The translations under genes were made by a program, and so were the position numbers. From Paracoccaceae bacterium (lineage in GTDB: Bacteria > Pseudomonadota > Alphaproteobacteria > Rhodobacterales > Rhodobacteraceae), in contig SKWP01000269.1 in assembly GCA_007128865.1 (NCBI GenBank), positions 1-5,215 on the forward strand: a stretch of 5,215 bases of DNA. The letters are read 5' to 3'. Positions within the stretch are counted from its first letter, which is position 1. Each line of letters opens with the position of its first letter. The notes under the pieces are model-generated. The model saw nothing but the letters and a program-made list of their open reading frames with translations. It made no database searches and was not told where the DNA came from. Below, piece by piece: positions 4,695 to 5,215 of this stretch.

Positions 4695-5215
4695 GTCCTC
4701 CGCCTTTCCAGAGCCGCTGCGGGTCACCATCGCGGCCGATCCGCCGCCCCGCCTTGATAAGGCGCTGGCGCGCGACGTGCCAGAGGCCGCGGCACTGTCG
4801 CGGTCGCGGCTGGCACGGCTGATCGCCGAGGGCGCGGTGCGCCGCGACGGCGCGGTGCTTGACGATCCGCGCGCAAGGGTGACGGCCGGCACCGTGCTTG
4901 AAATCACCCTGCCGCCGCCCGAGCCTTCGCACATGCAGCCGCAGCCGATCCCGCTGCGGATCCTGCATGAGGACGAGGATCTGATCGTCATCGACAAACC
5001 CGCCGGCATGGTGGTGCACCCCGCCCCCGGATCGCCCGAGGGGACGCTTGTCAACGCGCTTTTGCATCACTGCGGCACCGGTCTGGCCGGCGTTGGCGGT
5101 GCGTTGCGGCCGGGCATCGTGCACCGGCTGGACAAGGATACCTCGGGTGTGCTGGTGGCCGCCAAGTCAGACCGCGCCCATCATGGCCTTGCGGCACAGT
5201 TCGCCGCCCATGATG
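4693..5215 (+). CDS. RluA/RluD-family 23S rRNA pseudouridine synthase (3' truncated by window)
   Basis: The first 174 codons of a pseudouridine synthase, cut by the right edge; full family members are usually about 320-350 aa, so roughly half is present. It isomerises uridine to pseudouridine in large-subunit rRNA, most likely at RluD-type sites in helix 69. An N-terminal S4 RNA-binding domain covers about residues 18-78 ([40 protein letters not shown]). The catalytic domain follows with [20 protein letters not shown] (95-114) and [15 protein letters not shown] (141-155), where D147 is the catalytic aspartate of the HRLD motif. RluD versus RluC cannot be settled from half a protein, though an S4 domain with VVHPAPG favours RluD-like. 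GGAG 8 nt upstream supports ATG 4693. The start codon overlaps the divergent membrane-protein start by 2 bp. Confidence 0.92.
   Translation, partial: MSSAFPEPLRVTIAADPPPRLDKALARDVPEAAALSRSRLARLIAEGAVRRDGAVLDDPRARVTAGTVLEITLPPPEPSHMQPQPIPLRILHEDEDLIVIDKPAGMVVHPAPGSPEGTLVNALLHHCGTGLAGVGGALRPGIVHRLDKDTSGVLVAAKSDRAHHGLAAQFAAHD

Noticed and set aside
1..5215. A new defence, mobile or biosynthetic system
   Set aside because: No transposase, integrase, tRNA, repeat array, toxin-antitoxin pair or cluster of unknown genes is visible. The genes belong mostly to common chromosomal families with uniform composition, so the window appears to be ordinary core or near-core DNA.

Overview
The window is GC-rich, gene-dense DNA typical of an alphaproteobacterium, most likely a member of the Rhodobacteraceae (Rhodobacter/Paracoccus-like). 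This rests on codon usage that is strongly G/C in third positions, very short intergenic gaps, and protein families and gene architecture that match that group from memory. No database search was run, so the assignment is an inference.

Layout. Bases 1-199 hold at most the last few codons of a gene entering from the left, followed by a leader with a perfect four-tract G-quadruplex motif. A plus-strand run follows: a small lytic-transglycosylase lipoprotein (200-679), a YcgN-type cysteine-cluster protein (731-1198), and a PLP-dependent threonine-aldolase-family enzyme (1198-2262). The last two share one base and have a strong Shine-Dalgarno for the second gene, so they are probably translationally coupled. 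Facing them with an 8-nt gap is a small secreted I78-type protease-inhibitor protein on the minus strand (2271-2561). A 190-bp divergent intergenic region (2562-2751) leads to a plus-strand pair: a NYN-domain putative RNase with a C-terminal OST-HTH/LOTUS-like domain (2752-3477), and, 7 nt later, a secreted HExxH protein that may be an uncharacterised zinc peptidase (3485-4213). After a 151-bp convergent gap comes a small single-pass membrane protein on the minus strand (4365-4694). Its start codon overlaps that of a divergent RluA/RluD-family 23S rRNA pseudouridine synthase, which runs off the right edge (4693-5215).

How the genes relate. The window looks like ordinary chromosomal housekeeping and envelope genes: cell-wall turnover, RNA modification or cleavage, amino-acid metabolism, and periplasmic proteolysis with its inhibitor. 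I see no transposase, integrase, tRNA, CRISPR array or recognisable defence locus. The points most worth a second look are the uncharacterised secreted HExxH protein and its tight pairing with a NYN-LOTUS gene, the possible inhibitor/peptidase neighbourhood, the divergent gene pair whose ATG codons overlap in one CATG, and two G-quadruplex motifs placed just upstream of genes.
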